DNA from: Profundicola sp964553105
GTDB lineage: Bacteria > Bacteroidota > Bacteroidia > Flavobacteriales > Weeksellaceae
Direction: 5' to 3'
Assembly (NCBI GenBank): GCA_964553105.1
Contig: CAZKJO010000001.1
Coordinates: forward strand, 32,002 to 96,001
Length of the DNA: 64,000 nucleotides
The notes beneath the pieces are model-generated. The model saw only the letters and a list, made by a program, of their open reading frames with translations, was not told the origin of the DNA and made no database searches. Both the position numbers and the translations under genes were made by a program. This document shows, one piece after another, positions 52,275-60,567 of this stretch. Numbering within the stretch: position 1 is the first letter of the stretch; each line of letters opens with the position of its first letter.

Positions 52275-53420
52275 TTAAACTGGAATTGGAGGATGACTTT
52301 GAATAAAATCAGCTACGAGTTGTGGATCATCTGTTAAATAAAGTAATTCTTTATAAGGCTGGTTAACAGCAAGCTGATGCAACACAGAATACAAAGAAGT
52401 ATCCTCCACATAGCGCTTTTTGCTCAAGAAAACCATAGGACTGTAATAACCAAAAGTTCCGTAGTGATTTTGTGCTGCCTCTTGAAAAATTTCTTGCGTA
52501 GTCCCTGCACTACCTGGTGCATATACAACTCCATAGAGCGCTATGGCTAGCAAAGTATCTTCTCTAATTGAGTTCGAAAAATATTTAGCGATATGCGATG
52601 CAAAAACATTGCTTGGTTCATGTCCATAAAACCAAGTTGGAATAGCCAGATTTTCTTTTCCATCTGGGAACATCTCTAAGACTTTCAAAGCATTATTCAC
52701 ATAGTTTTTGGCTAAATAATCTCTTGGGATTTCGATTTGATTATCAAAATCTAAATCACTCAAAATTTCAATGGCGGTAGCTAAATCTTTGTCCGTTCGA
52801 TTGGCCATATAGGCACCCAAATTAGCAGCTTCCATAATTCCAGGTCCACCACCCGTCATGATATAATAATCTTTCTCAGCCAACAATTTTGCAGCCTTTG
52901 CAACTTTTACATAGTATTCGGAGCCCCGTCTTGTAGCATGTCCTCCCATAAAGCCGACGGCTTTCTTTTCGGTCATACCTTTTTTATCAAAGCCCATAAG
53001 TCTGCGCAAACTTTCATCTATATTAAAATCGTGTAGACGCTGAGCCATGGCTTCAAAAAGTGGCGGATTATATTTATTTTTAACAAAACGCTGATAGATT
53101 TTTAAATCTACCGAAGCATCATTTTCAAAATTATATCCTTCTAATAGCTCCTGATAAGAATAGAGAGAGTTTCGATTGGGGTTATACGGTAGATTTTTAA
53201 ATTTTGGATAAACAATCGCACCATATGAAATTACTTCTGTGGCTTGATTTCGATTAAATGCACAGCTAAGAAAAGTAGTATTTTCATACTTAAACTGGCT
53301 CCAATCTATATTTTCATTCTTAAAATTAATTCCTTGAATCACTAAATTCGTAAGATCTTTATTCTCTTTTGTGTAGTTTTTCCAAGCTTTTAAGCTATTA
53401 ATAAGTATGCCTGTTTCCAT
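52275..53420 (-). CDS. LOG family protein, long form
   Basis: 381 residues. The lysine-decarboxylase-like Rossmann core of LOG proteins covers about 145-350: VGFMGGHATRRGSEYY, YIMTGGGPGIMEAANLGAYM, and the PGGxGTxxE signature in the altered form APGSAGTTQEIFQEA. About 140 N-terminal residues of unknown fold precede it. LOG proteins cleave nucleoside monophosphates to base and ribose 5-phosphate. The Gly-to-Ser change in the signature, and the extension, make the exact substrate uncertain. Six bases downstream of the next (zinc-ribbon) gene. Confidence 0.85.
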   Translation of the reverse strand: METGILINSLKAWKNYTKENKDLTNLVIQGINFKNENIDWSQFKYENTTFLSCAFNRNQATEVISYGAIVYPKFKNLPYNPNRNSLYSYQELLEGYNFENDASVDLKIYQRFVKNKYNPPLFEAMAQRLHDFNIDESLRRLMGFDKKGMTEKKAVGFMGGHATRRGSEYYVKVAKAAKLLAEKDYYIMTGGGPGIMEAANLGAYMANRTDKDLATAIEILSDLDFDNQIEIPRDYLAKNYVNNALKVLEMFPDGKENLAIPTWFYGHEPSNVFASHIAKYFSNSIREDTLLAIALYGVVYAPGSAGTTQEIFQEAAQNHYGTFGYYSPMVFLSKKRYVEDTSLYSVLHQLAVNQPYKELLYLTDDPQLVADFIQSHPPIPV

Positions 53421-53426
53421 AGTAAT

Positions 53427-53957
53427 TTAAAATAATACAGGTTTAATATCTTTATCAAAAATCTTCTTTAATTCAGGTGGAATATCAATAAAATTATTAT
53501 TAAAATCATCGAAGAAATCCTTGGTTTCTTCAGATAACAATTCTTGATAAGATTCCAAGACCTTTGGCCCAAATACCATAGGCGAAATTTGCAACTCACC
53601 ATCTTTTATAACTCCAATCACATGATATTCATCTAATTCCTCAATGGGCTGTTGAGTAAAAGAACAATGCTCTAAATCGTTCTCCACATGCATCATCTCC
53701 TCCACTTCTTCCTGATGTTGCCTCATAAAATCTTGCATTTTAAGCATAGATTCTCTTGAGACTTTTTTCATCATCTCACGTTTGCAAGATTCGCAAATCG
53801 CATATTCGAATATAGCTGTGTGGTTACTATCGCCTAGATTTCTGTGGTAAGCTTTTTCTACAAAGTAGAGTTGATCATCTAGCTTATTTTCGCATACCGA
53901 ACAGTTCTCAAAGAGCTCTCCCGTAACATCTGAAAGTAATTTTTTGGGTAATGACAT
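53427..53957 (-). CDS. hypothetical protein with CxxC zinc-binding pairs
   Basis: 176 residues, not recognised. Two CxxC pairs, CSVC (about 19-22) and CESC (about 54-57), could bind one zinc. A third region CSFTQQP and a helical acidic segment follow. It has no signal peptide or membrane helix, so it is cytoplasmic. It lies 6 bases upstream of the LOG-family gene and is very likely cotranscribed, suggesting a shared task. Confidence 0.7.
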   Translation of the reverse strand: MSLPKKLLSDVTGELFENCSVCENKLDDQLYFVEKAYHRNLGDSNHTAIFEYAICESCKREMMKKVSRESMLKMQDFMRQHQEEVEEMMHVENDLEHCSFTQQPIEELDEYHVIGVIKDGELQISPMVFGPKVLESYQELLSEETKDFFDDFNNNFIDIPPELKKIFDKDIKPVLF

Positions 53958-54047
53958 AAAATCAAAGTTAGATAATATTTTCTTGAATTAGAATCTTATC
54001 AAGGATTCTTCTTAGTAAGAAATTAAAAATTAAATCTCGCCTTCTAA

Positions 54048-55256
54048 TTAATGAGCTTGCTCCTTGATTTTGGCATTTCTACTCACAAACCAAGAAACTA
54101 TTAAACCAATCCCCATCACACTAATAATTGTAATGAGATAGTTTTGAACGGTAAATTTAACTGGGAATGGAACATTAAAGCTCACCATCACCAAACTAAA
54201 TTCATGTTGCATCCAAGCAAAGAAACTACCTACCAGCAATCCAAAAATAAGCGCATATAAAGTGATAAGCATTCCGGTGTAGAAATAGGTTTTGCGCAAA
54301 GAGGTATTATTAAATCCCATGCTATGTAAAGTTCTAGATTCCGGTGCTTTATCTAAAATTAAAATTGCGATAGATCCAGCTAAATTAAAACTAGCAATGA
54401 TTAAAATTAAAAAACAAATCAAGTAAATAATTAAGTTTTCTGTATTCATCATTTTCAAGAAAGCAGCATCGATTTCCTGACGTGTCTTAACCTGGTAGTC
54501 GTCGCCGACAATGTTCTGAACCTTACGTTTAAGTTTATTTAAATCCGCTGTATTTGCTTTAATTTCGATTCCAGAGAATTGTCCTTCATTATAATTTAAT
54601 AAAGCTTGAGCAAGCTCTATGTTAGAAAAAACATAGTTAGCAAACTTATCATTGATGAAAAATATACCCGACGAAAATGCCATGACTTTGTTTACAGCAT
54701 CCTCTTCATTACTGATTAATCCCTTTCCTGGTTTAGGAACATAAAGTTGAACTGGTAAATCTGGATCCGTAAATAAAGATAATCGAGATGAAACTTCTGT
54801 CCCTATTACAATTTCGTCTAGGTATTCTCTCCCTAAAGGATCTCCAATTCTAACCATGGTATCCAAGCGAAAAATTTGATTGAAATTCTCGTCAATACCT
54901 TTTAAAGTAACAATATGATTCTTGTTATTATAACGAATAAAAGCCCTTTCTTCTATGACTTTACTAAGGGTTTCCACCTCATCAAAAGCCAATATCTCAT
55001 TCAGTTTTTCCTCAAACGCTGCAGAAGATTGAATTGTTTTTCCTTGGGTGGGTGAAATAGCAATTTCTGGGTTGATATTGGAATAAAATTGAAGGTTTAC
55101 GCTCTCTAATCCCGTAAAAACCGACATGATGATAAACAAACATGCGGTGACAAATCCCAAGGCTAAAAATGCAATCCAAGATATCACGTTTACTTCAATG
55201 GCATTTTTACCAGAGAAGACATACTTTCGTGCAAGTTTAAAGGGAAATAGATTCAT
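54048..55256 (-). CDS. ABC transporter permease, LolC/LolE-like (FtsX domain)
   Basis: 402 residues. One N-terminal membrane helix (about 23-46), a large periplasmic MacB-PCD-type domain (about 50-265), and three C-terminal helices with the FtsX fold (IIASFNLAGSIAILILDKAPESRTLHSMGF). In Bacteroidota this protein is the LolC/E-type permease expected to extract lipoproteins for the outer membrane; the ATPase (LolD) is elsewhere. It sits next to rbfA and two genes from a LolA-like carrier. It could also serve another MacB-type export task. Confidence 0.88.
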   Translation of the reverse strand: MNLFPFKLARKYVFSGKNAIEVNVISWIAFLALGFVTACLFIIMSVFTGLESVNLQFYSNINPEIAISPTQGKTIQSSAAFEEKLNEILAFDEVETLSKVIEERAFIRYNNKNHIVTLKGIDENFNQIFRLDTMVRIGDPLGREYLDEIVIGTEVSSRLSLFTDPDLPVQLYVPKPGKGLISNEEDAVNKVMAFSSGIFFINDKFANYVFSNIELAQALLNYNEGQFSGIEIKANTADLNKLKRKVQNIVGDDYQVKTRQEIDAAFLKMMNTENLIIYLICFLILIIASFNLAGSIAILILDKAPESRTLHSMGFNNTSLRKTYFYTGMLITLYALIFGLLVGSFFAWMQHEFSLVMVSFNVPFPVKFTVQNYLITIISVMGIGLIVSWFVSRNAKIKEQAH

Positions 55257-55277
55257 TGATGATTTAAAATCAACTAA

Positions 55278-55637
55278 TTATAATGTTGGATTATCTCCTT
55301 TACCTTTCAAAGCTCTGTCAATTTCATCGGCTTTATCTAAGGTAACATCTACAAAGAATTGCAATTCAGGAACAATACGCATTTGTTTGCCAATACGATT
55401 CCCTAATTCACCTCTAATATAAGTATGATTTTCCTTCACAAAGTCCATTACCTTGTCGGTATTGTTGGTTGGAAAAATACTTAAATAAACTTTAGAAATA
55501 GATAAATCTGAAGTTGTTCTAACCTCAGTAACCGTAATCAACATATTGCGACCAATTTTACTAGTCAATTGTCTGAAGATATCGGCCATATCTTCTTGTA
55601 TCAGTTGATTTACTTTATTGAGTCGATTGCTTTCCAT
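55278..55637 (-). CDS. rbfA: ribosome-binding factor A
   Basis: Late 30S assembly factor with a KH-type fold that binds 16S rRNA. 119 residues. MESNRLNKVNQLIQEDMADIFRQ at the N-terminus and LRxELGNRIGKQMRIVPELQFFVD near the end, with the kinked-helix Ala replaced here (RGELGNRIG), are diagnostic. 21 bases separate it from the LolC/E-like gene; the two are neighbours in many Bacteroidota. Confidence 0.95.
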   Translation of the reverse strand: MESNRLNKVNQLIQEDMADIFRQLTSKIGRNMLITVTEVRTTSDLSISKVYLSIFPTNNTDKVMDFVKENHTYIRGELGNRIGKQMRIVPELQFFVDVTLDKADEIDRALKGKGDNPTL

Positions 55638-55722
55638 GATTGTAGTGTTTAAAAAATAGCTTTGAATTCGTGATTGACATAAGCCATAACACGAACTTTT
55701 GACAAAATTACGGATTTTAAAA

Positions 55723-55956
55723 TCAGTTTTGGCCTGTGCTAGAAGCTATTTGTTTTATTTTATAGAGTATCTCGTCGAGTCCATTGGTTTTAATCTCAAA
55801 AACAGTAGACATCATCATGCCTAATTTCCCGGGCGGAAATCCCTTTCGCTGAAACCACTCCAAATAAGAAATCGGCAGATCCGAAATCATTTTACCTTTA
55901 TATTTACCAAAAGGCATGGGTGTTCTTACGGTATCTAACAGTACTTTTTTATCCAA
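55723..55956 (-). CDS. DUF3820 family protein
   Basis: 77 residues with the DUF3820 signature MPFGKYKGKMISDLPISYLEWF and then a helix. It resembles small modules associated with exonucleases and putative quorum-sensing regulators, but no function is shown. Only 2 bases separate it from the LolA-like gene upstream, so it is in the kdsB operon. Confidence 0.88.
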   Translation of the reverse strand: MDKKVLLDTVRTPMPFGKYKGKMISDLPISYLEWFQRKGFPPGKLGMMMSTVFEIKTNGLDEILYKIKQIASSTGQN

Positions 55957-55958
55957 AA

Positions 55959-56621
55959 TTAATTAAAAATAAATCGTTCTGCAGGAATTGCAGCATTGGG
56001 AATAATCTTATTAAAAATCACAACATATTCCTTGCCACCTATTGGCGTAGCCTCCATTCTGTGTGCAAATGTCAAATTTCCAACTTTTTTAAAATCTGAA
56101 TAATTTACGGTTTCTAACTCATTTTGTTCTTTCAATAATTGAAAGTTTTTCGCATCGAACCAATAATAATTCTCAACGGTGTTTTTAGTTAACTTAACCT
56201 TAAATACATCCTTTGAATTTAATTTTTCTTTGCCCACTAAATTCACTTTAAATCCTTTCTTTTTATAATTTAAAATATCAGTTTCAAAAGCATCTTTCTG
56301 ATAATTCGCCAATTTCTTATAATTCCCGCCAAGTTCATTATACGTATAGGCCTGTTCACCATCAAAACCTTCACTCAGCATTTCTTTGCCATCTACAACA
56401 TAACTCACCCTTTTGAAATAAGGTCTAGCGTGTTCTATTTTAATTTGTACTACATCGCTAACGTCAATCGAAACTTGACCTTCTATAATAATACTATTTA
56501 AATTGTTCCAAGTGTCTATTCCACCTGTAACCTCTAAATGTTTGTCAATAATTTCCTCAGCAGTTTGAGCGTTTAAAAATCCAAGACTGATGCATAGAAA
56601 TAACACGAAAATTTTATTCAT
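55959..56621 (-). CDS. LolA-like outer-membrane lipoprotein carrier/sorting protein
   Basis: About 220 residues. A signal peptide (MNKIFVLFLCISLGFLNAQ) leads to a beta-rich LolA/LppX-type fold: AEEIIDKHLEVTGG, GEQAYTYNELGG, YYWFDAKNFQLLKEQNE and VNYSDFKKVGNLTFAHRME. It is a periplasmic lipoprotein or lipid carrier of the type labelled outer membrane lipoprotein-sorting protein. Start at MNKIFVL (56619-56621); the longer reading to 56654 lacks a signal-like N-terminus. It lies downstream of kdsB in the same operon, consistent with an envelope role. Confidence 0.82.
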   Translation of the reverse strand: MNKIFVLFLCISLGFLNAQTAEEIIDKHLEVTGGIDTWNNLNSIIIEGQVSIDVSDVVQIKIEHARPYFKRVSYVVDGKEMLSEGFDGEQAYTYNELGGNYKKLANYQKDAFETDILNYKKKGFKVNLVGKEKLNSKDVFKVKLTKNTVENYYWFDAKNFQLLKEQNELETVNYSDFKKVGNLTFAHRMEATPIGGKEYVVIFNKIIPNAAIPAERFIFN

Positions 56622-56654
56622 CTTCAAATATAAATTAAGCTTGTTAATATCCAA

Positions 56655-57395
56655 CTATTGTTCCAAGTTTGCAAGATAAACTCGAGCTTCTTCTAGATCC
56701 TCTGGCGTATCTATGCCAATAGTTTTGAAGGGTGTCTCCACTACTTTTATGCGATAGCCATTTTCTAAATAACGTAACTGTTCCAATTTCTCTGCCTTTT
56801 CTAAGGTTCCTGGGGCTAGCTGCGTAAAATCAAGTAGTGCCTTTTTGCGGTAAGCATAAATACCCACATGTTTGTAATACTCTACCAACGAATCAATATC
56901 TCTAACAAAGGGGATAACAGAACGCGAAAAATAGAGCGCATCCATATTATTAGCAACAACCACTTTAACATTGTTAGGATTTTGAATATCTTCTTTAGAC
57001 TCCATCTTCTCCATGAGTGTTGCTACATCCACCTTTTTGTCTTCATCTTTTTTAAAAACATCTATTAAAGATGCTAAAGCTTTGGTCGCCGTAAAAGGTT
57101 CATCACCTTGAACATTTACAACCACATCTGCGTCCATATCTTGAATCACTTCCGCAATTCTATCACTTCCGCTCGCATGATGGGGCGAAGTCATTACCGC
57201 CTTACCACCAACACCTTCAATGTCCTGTATTATCTTTAGATCATCCGCTGCCACAATCACTTCATCAAACAAATTAGATTTTTTCACCGCCAAATAAGTA
57301 GTAGCAATCACCGAGTGTTGGCCAAGCTTCTTCAATAACTTGCCGGGAAAACGTGTAGCACCAAAACGTGCAGGAATAACAGCGACTACTTTCAT
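56655..57395 (-). CDS. kdsB: 3-deoxy-manno-octulosonate cytidylyltransferase
   Basis: Activates Kdo with CTP for lipid A-core assembly, in the cytosol. 246 residues. VVAVIPARFGATRFPGKLL (nucleotide loop), VNVQGDEPF (metal-binding Asp), YFSRSVIPFVRD, KHVGIYAYRKKALLDF and IGIDTPEDLEEA are all present. Start at MKVVAVIPARFG (57393-57395); nine more codons are open upstream without family support. First gene of the kdsB/LolA-like/DUF3820 run. Confidence 0.96.
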   Translation of the reverse strand: MKVVAVIPARFGATRFPGKLLKKLGQHSVIATTYLAVKKSNLFDEVIVAADDLKIIQDIEGVGGKAVMTSPHHASGSDRIAEVIQDMDADVVVNVQGDEPFTATKALASLIDVFKKDEDKKVDVATLMEKMESKEDIQNPNNVKVVVANNMDALYFSRSVIPFVRDIDSLVEYYKHVGIYAYRKKALLDFTQLAPGTLEKAEKLEQLRYLENGYRIKVVETPFKTIGIDTPEDLEEARVYLANLEQ

Positions 57396-57482
57396 TTGAT
57401 TATATTTGTTTACATTAGACAATTAAAGGAGGCAAATTAAAGTTTTTTAAAAGAATATTTTAAGTTTCTTTTAAATTTAATT

Positions 57483-57490
57483 TATATTTG
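57483..57490 (+). promoter_or_regulatory. -7 box of the pseudopilin-like/DUF3822/rsmD operon
   Basis: TATATTTG, 18 bases before the ATG at 57509. It overlaps an in-frame TTG at 57488, which it rules out as the start. Confidence 0.5.
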
Positions 57491-57508
57491 GTGAATAATT
57501 TAGGTACT

Positions 57509-58198
57509 ATGAAGAACATTATAAAAATAGCTCTATTAGTTTTAGCTCTTTTCTTATCTTTTATGATCTACCGATCAGTTGATGGATTGGTGAATTTCAA
57601 TCAACAAAGGCTTGAGCGTTACGCCATTGCAGCGGAACAACTACAAGATGTTGCGAATGCTCAACGTTTATATAGAGTATTTAAAGGTGAGTATACAGAC
57701 AATCTAGACTCGCTTAAGCAATACTTGAGCGATGGTAAAATCTATATGATTAACCGTACAGATTCTTCTGGCTATGTTTATGATGCAAATAAAAGAATTG
57801 ACGTGATGAAGAGTTTTACAATTATTGACACCATTGTATCTCAGACCAGCGTTAAAGATTCAGTTCTTGGAAATCGTTCTCTAGAGAATTTTGGTTTTGT
57901 TCCGATTGAAGGAAAAAAGATTCCTATCGATATGTACGCTTCTTATGTAGATAGAGTGGTTGGTACAGATAGCACCAATATTCAAAGAGATCACTTGTTC
58001 AAAGCGTCGGTAAGCAAAAGAGACGTATTAGCAGGTCTTGGAGATGATTATATCGATAGAGAAATGAACGATGAAACTTCAGCAGTTAAGGCAGATGAAA
58101 TTCAAGTGGGTAGCGACAGACGTCCAACACTAGAAGGAAACTGGTCATCTGAAGTTGATAGAATCATTAAGGATAAACGATCTGGTTTAAACAAATAA
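57509..58198 (+). CDS. single-pass membrane protein with pseudopilin-like N-terminal region
   Basis: 229 residues, no family recognised with certainty. One N-terminal membrane helix (IIKIALLVLALFLSFMIY, residues 3-20) has few charges before it. Next comes an amphipathic helix leading into NAQRLYRVFKGEYTDNLDSL and then KQYL, which resembles the ALxLYxxxxGxYPxxxxxL stretch of type II secretion pseudopilins. The C-terminal 130 residues are charged and beta-rich. The prepilin-peptidase glycine is not seen. The next gene encodes DUF3822, an actin-like-fold family like the pilus ATPase PilM, 7 bases downstream. Function unknown. Confidence 0.65.
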   Translation: MKNIIKIALLVLALFLSFMIYRSVDGLVNFNQQRLERYAIAAEQLQDVANAQRLYRVFKGEYTDNLDSLKQYLSDGKIYMINRTDSSGYVYDANKRIDVMKSFTIIDTIVSQTSVKDSVLGNRSLENFGFVPIEGKKIPIDMYASYVDRVVGTDSTNIQRDHLFKASVSKRDVLAGLGDDYIDREMNDETSAVKADEIQVGSDRRPTLEGNWSSEVDRIIKDKRSGLNK

Positions 58199-58205
58199 TC
58201 CTACT

Positions 58206-58955
58206 ATGGCAATTAAAAAACTATCCATCCTTTTCTTGAAGGATGGATTTTCTTTTTGTGTAGCAAAAGATGCTGAGTTGATTCATACCGAGAAAGTTCG
58301 ATTTAAAGCTTCTCAAGAGACTACTTATTATGAATTACTGAATCAGAAGTTAGATCAACAATTGTATTTAAATCAAACTTATGATCAAGTTCATTTGGCC
58401 TATTTGGGTGATCAATTCAATATTATTCCTCGTAGCTATTTCGAAAAAGATCAAGACGCTCAAAAATGGCTAGAATTTAATGCAGAAATCTATGAAGGAG
58501 ATAGTATTGAAACCACTAAGCTTTCGAATTATGATGCGGAATTAATTTATGCTTATCCACAAGAATTAAAAGAAATTATAGATAGAAAGTTTAAAGGTGC
58601 TAAAATAGAGAGTGCTTCGGCTCTTTTCATCAATAGTTTTAAATTAGAAGATGATAAGGCTCAAATGTTTTTAAATATTCACACGAATCAACTAGAGCTT
58701 TTAGCTTTTAAAAATAAAGGATTATATTTTTATAACATCTTTGAAATTGAAACCAAAGAAGATTTAGTATATTATATTCTGAATAGTTTCAAACAGCTCG
58801 AACTCGACCCCAACGAACTTGAAGTTTATTATTTTGGCGGAGATTTGGAGGATGCAAGTTTAAAAATGATGATGAATTTTATTCGTCATGTGATGCCAGG
58901 AATATCCAACTCAACCGAATTATCTTATTACACCGAACTACAAAAATTATCATGA
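58206..58955 (+). CDS. DUF3822 family protein
   Basis: 249 residues. Two-lobed beta/alpha organisation: KKLSILFLKDGFSFCVAKD at the start, then TTKLSNYDAELIYAYPQEL, NIHTNQLELLAFKNKGLYFYN and YYFGGDLEDASL. To my knowledge DUF3822 structures have an actin-like ATPase fold, but I do not see the usual phosphate-binding DxG motifs, so nucleotide binding may be lost. It overlaps rsmD by 4 bases (ATGA), a pairing conserved in Bacteroidota. Confidence 0.88.
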   Translation: MAIKKLSILFLKDGFSFCVAKDAELIHTEKVRFKASQETTYYELLNQKLDQQLYLNQTYDQVHLAYLGDQFNIIPRSYFEKDQDAQKWLEFNAEIYEGDSIETTKLSNYDAELIYAYPQELKEIIDRKFKGAKIESASALFINSFKLEDDKAQMFLNIHTNQLELLAFKNKGLYFYNIFEIETKEDLVYYILNSFKQLELDPNELEVYYFGGDLEDASLKMMMNFIRHVMPGISNSTELSYYTELQKLS

Positions 58956-59494
58956 GAATTATATCAGGAAAATGGAAAGGAAGACGCTTTATCGCGCCCA
59001 ACAACCTACCAACAAGACCCACCACCGATTTTGCTAAAGAAGCTTTATTCAATATTTTGAATCACCAGCTATATCTAGATGAAATCAAGGTCTTAGATTT
59101 ATTTGCGGGTATTGGTAGCATAAGCTTGGAATTCGCTTCTCGTGGTGCTGTTAAAGTGGATGCTGTTGAGCAAAACCCAATTTGCGTTGACTTTATCAAT
59201 CAAAGCATCGAAAAAATTGAAGCCAAGGAAATTGAAGTATTCAAACATGATGTTTTTCAATTCCTGACCCGTAGTCTACACGATAAATATGATGTTGTTT
59301 TTGCTGATCCACCTTATGATTTGGAAGAAGAAGATTATAATAAAATCGTATCTCTGGTTTTTGAGAATGACTATATCGAAGAAGATGGAATGTTTATTTT
59401 AGAACACCCAAAAGGCATTAGCTTCGAAGAACATCCTAAATTCTCTGAACATAAGAAATATGGTAATGTAAACTTTAGTTTCTTTTATACTTAA
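58952..59494 (+). CDS. rsmD: 16S rRNA (guanine(966)-N2)-methyltransferase
   Basis: Methylates G966 in the 30S P-site region. 180 residues. MRIISGKWKGRRF, RPTTDFAKEALFNIL, the SAM-binding DLFAGIGSISLEFASRGA and the catalytic FADPPYD are all typical. Its start overlaps the DUF3822 stop (ATGA). It converges with mscS, 13 bases apart. Confidence 0.96.
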   Translation: MRIISGKWKGRRFIAPNNLPTRPTTDFAKEALFNILNHQLYLDEIKVLDLFAGIGSISLEFASRGAVKVDAVEQNPICVDFINQSIEKIEAKEIEVFKHDVFQFLTRSLHDKYDVVFADPPYDLEEEDYNKIVSLVFENDYIEEDGMFILEHPKGISFEEHPKFSEHKKYGNVNFSFFYT

Positions 59495-59507
59495 ATCAAC
59501 CTATAAT

Positions 59508-60452
59508 TTAGCTTAAAGCATCTTTTGGATTCGCCCATTCCAAGGTGCGAATTGGGAATGGTATACCAATAGAATTTTCATCGAATACCTCTTTGATGAC
59601 CATCATGGCTTCAGACCTCGCTTCTAAAACATTCCGGTAAGATTCGGAGGCAATCCAAAATCTTATTTGAAAGTTAATGGAGCTATCATCAAATTCAAGC
59701 CAATGAAATTCAACCTGCTCATAATCTAACTGTTTGAAGTGTTTGGTTATCGCATCGGTTGCTAATTTCTTAACAAACCGCATATCACTATCATAATGCA
59801 CTCCACAGGTAATTTTGGTTCTATTTCTTGGCGTTAATCCATAATTTTTAAATGGGCTCTCAATGATCATCTTATTTGGAATCACCACGATATTATTATC
59901 TACCTCTCTAATTCGGGTATTACGAAGCGTTATTTCTTCAATGGTTCCAGCATAACCGTTAGTTTCCACATAATCGCCCACATTCATAATATCATTTAAG
60001 GAAATAAAGATCCCCGAAAATGTATTGGCCAAAGCTCCCTGAAAAGCAAGTGCTACCGCCAAACCAGCGATACCACCGGCTGCTAAAATACCCTTCAACA
60101 AGTTGCTCATGTTTAACAAGCTAACGGCAATCACAACACCGGTTAGAATAATTAGAATGGATACCACATTAGCTACCAAAGATCGAATCGATGAGCGTTT
60201 AATAAATTTGTTAAGAATTTTCTTAACCCATCCTTTGGTATATATGCTCAAAATATAACAGAGCGTAAAAACTAACAAGGATAAAATTATTTCTGGGAGA
60301 TATTCAATCAAAGAATCTTTCCAACTGAATATTCTATCCCACATTTTCTCCCACGAAGTCTTAAATCCTTCAGAAACCTTTTCAACATCCTTTCCCAAGT
60401 CAGAATCTTCTGTCTCTTGCTGAATTAATAATAAGATTTTATATAAGTTCAT
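59508..60452 (-). CDS. mechanosensitive ion channel, MscS family
   Basis: 314 residues. A soluble N-terminal stretch, then three membrane helices. The pore-lining third helix is rich in Gly/Ala (GGIAGLAVALAFQGALANTFSG), followed by the beta domain IMNVGDYVETNGYAGTIEEITLRNTRIREVDNNIVVIPNK that defines MscS. It should release solutes on osmotic downshock. I start at MNLYKILLLIQQ (60450-60452): the in-frame ATG at 60527 starts inside the terminator of the upstream thiolase gene, and its first residues are simply that hairpin translated. Confidence 0.94.
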   Translation of the reverse strand: MNLYKILLLIQQETEDSDLGKDVEKVSEGFKTSWEKMWDRIFSWKDSLIEYLPEIILSLLVFTLCYILSIYTKGWVKKILNKFIKRSSIRSLVANVVSILIILTGVVIAVSLLNMSNLLKGILAAGGIAGLAVALAFQGALANTFSGIFISLNDIMNVGDYVETNGYAGTIEEITLRNTRIREVDNNIVVIPNKMIIESPFKNYGLTPRNRTKITCGVHYDSDMRFVKKLATDAITKHFKQLDYEQVEFHWLEFDDSSINFQIRFWIASESYRNVLEARSEAMMVIKEVFDENSIGIPFPIRTLEWANPKDALS

Positions 60453-60497
60453 AGTTTCTGAATCGAAAATAATGCTAAATATAAGGAATTGAAGCAT

Positions 60498-60524
60498 AAA
60501 AAAAGCGTTCATTTCTGAACGCTT
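60498..60524 (-). terminator. intrinsic terminator after the ilvE/thiolase unit
   Basis: On the minus strand AAGCGTTCA (60516-60524) pairs with TGAACGCTT (60503-60511) around a 4-base loop and runs into seven T. It separates the thiolase from mscS. Confidence 0.9.
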
Positions 60525-60567
60525 CAAAATTTATAAAAACAATACAAAATCAATTTTAATACATTGA

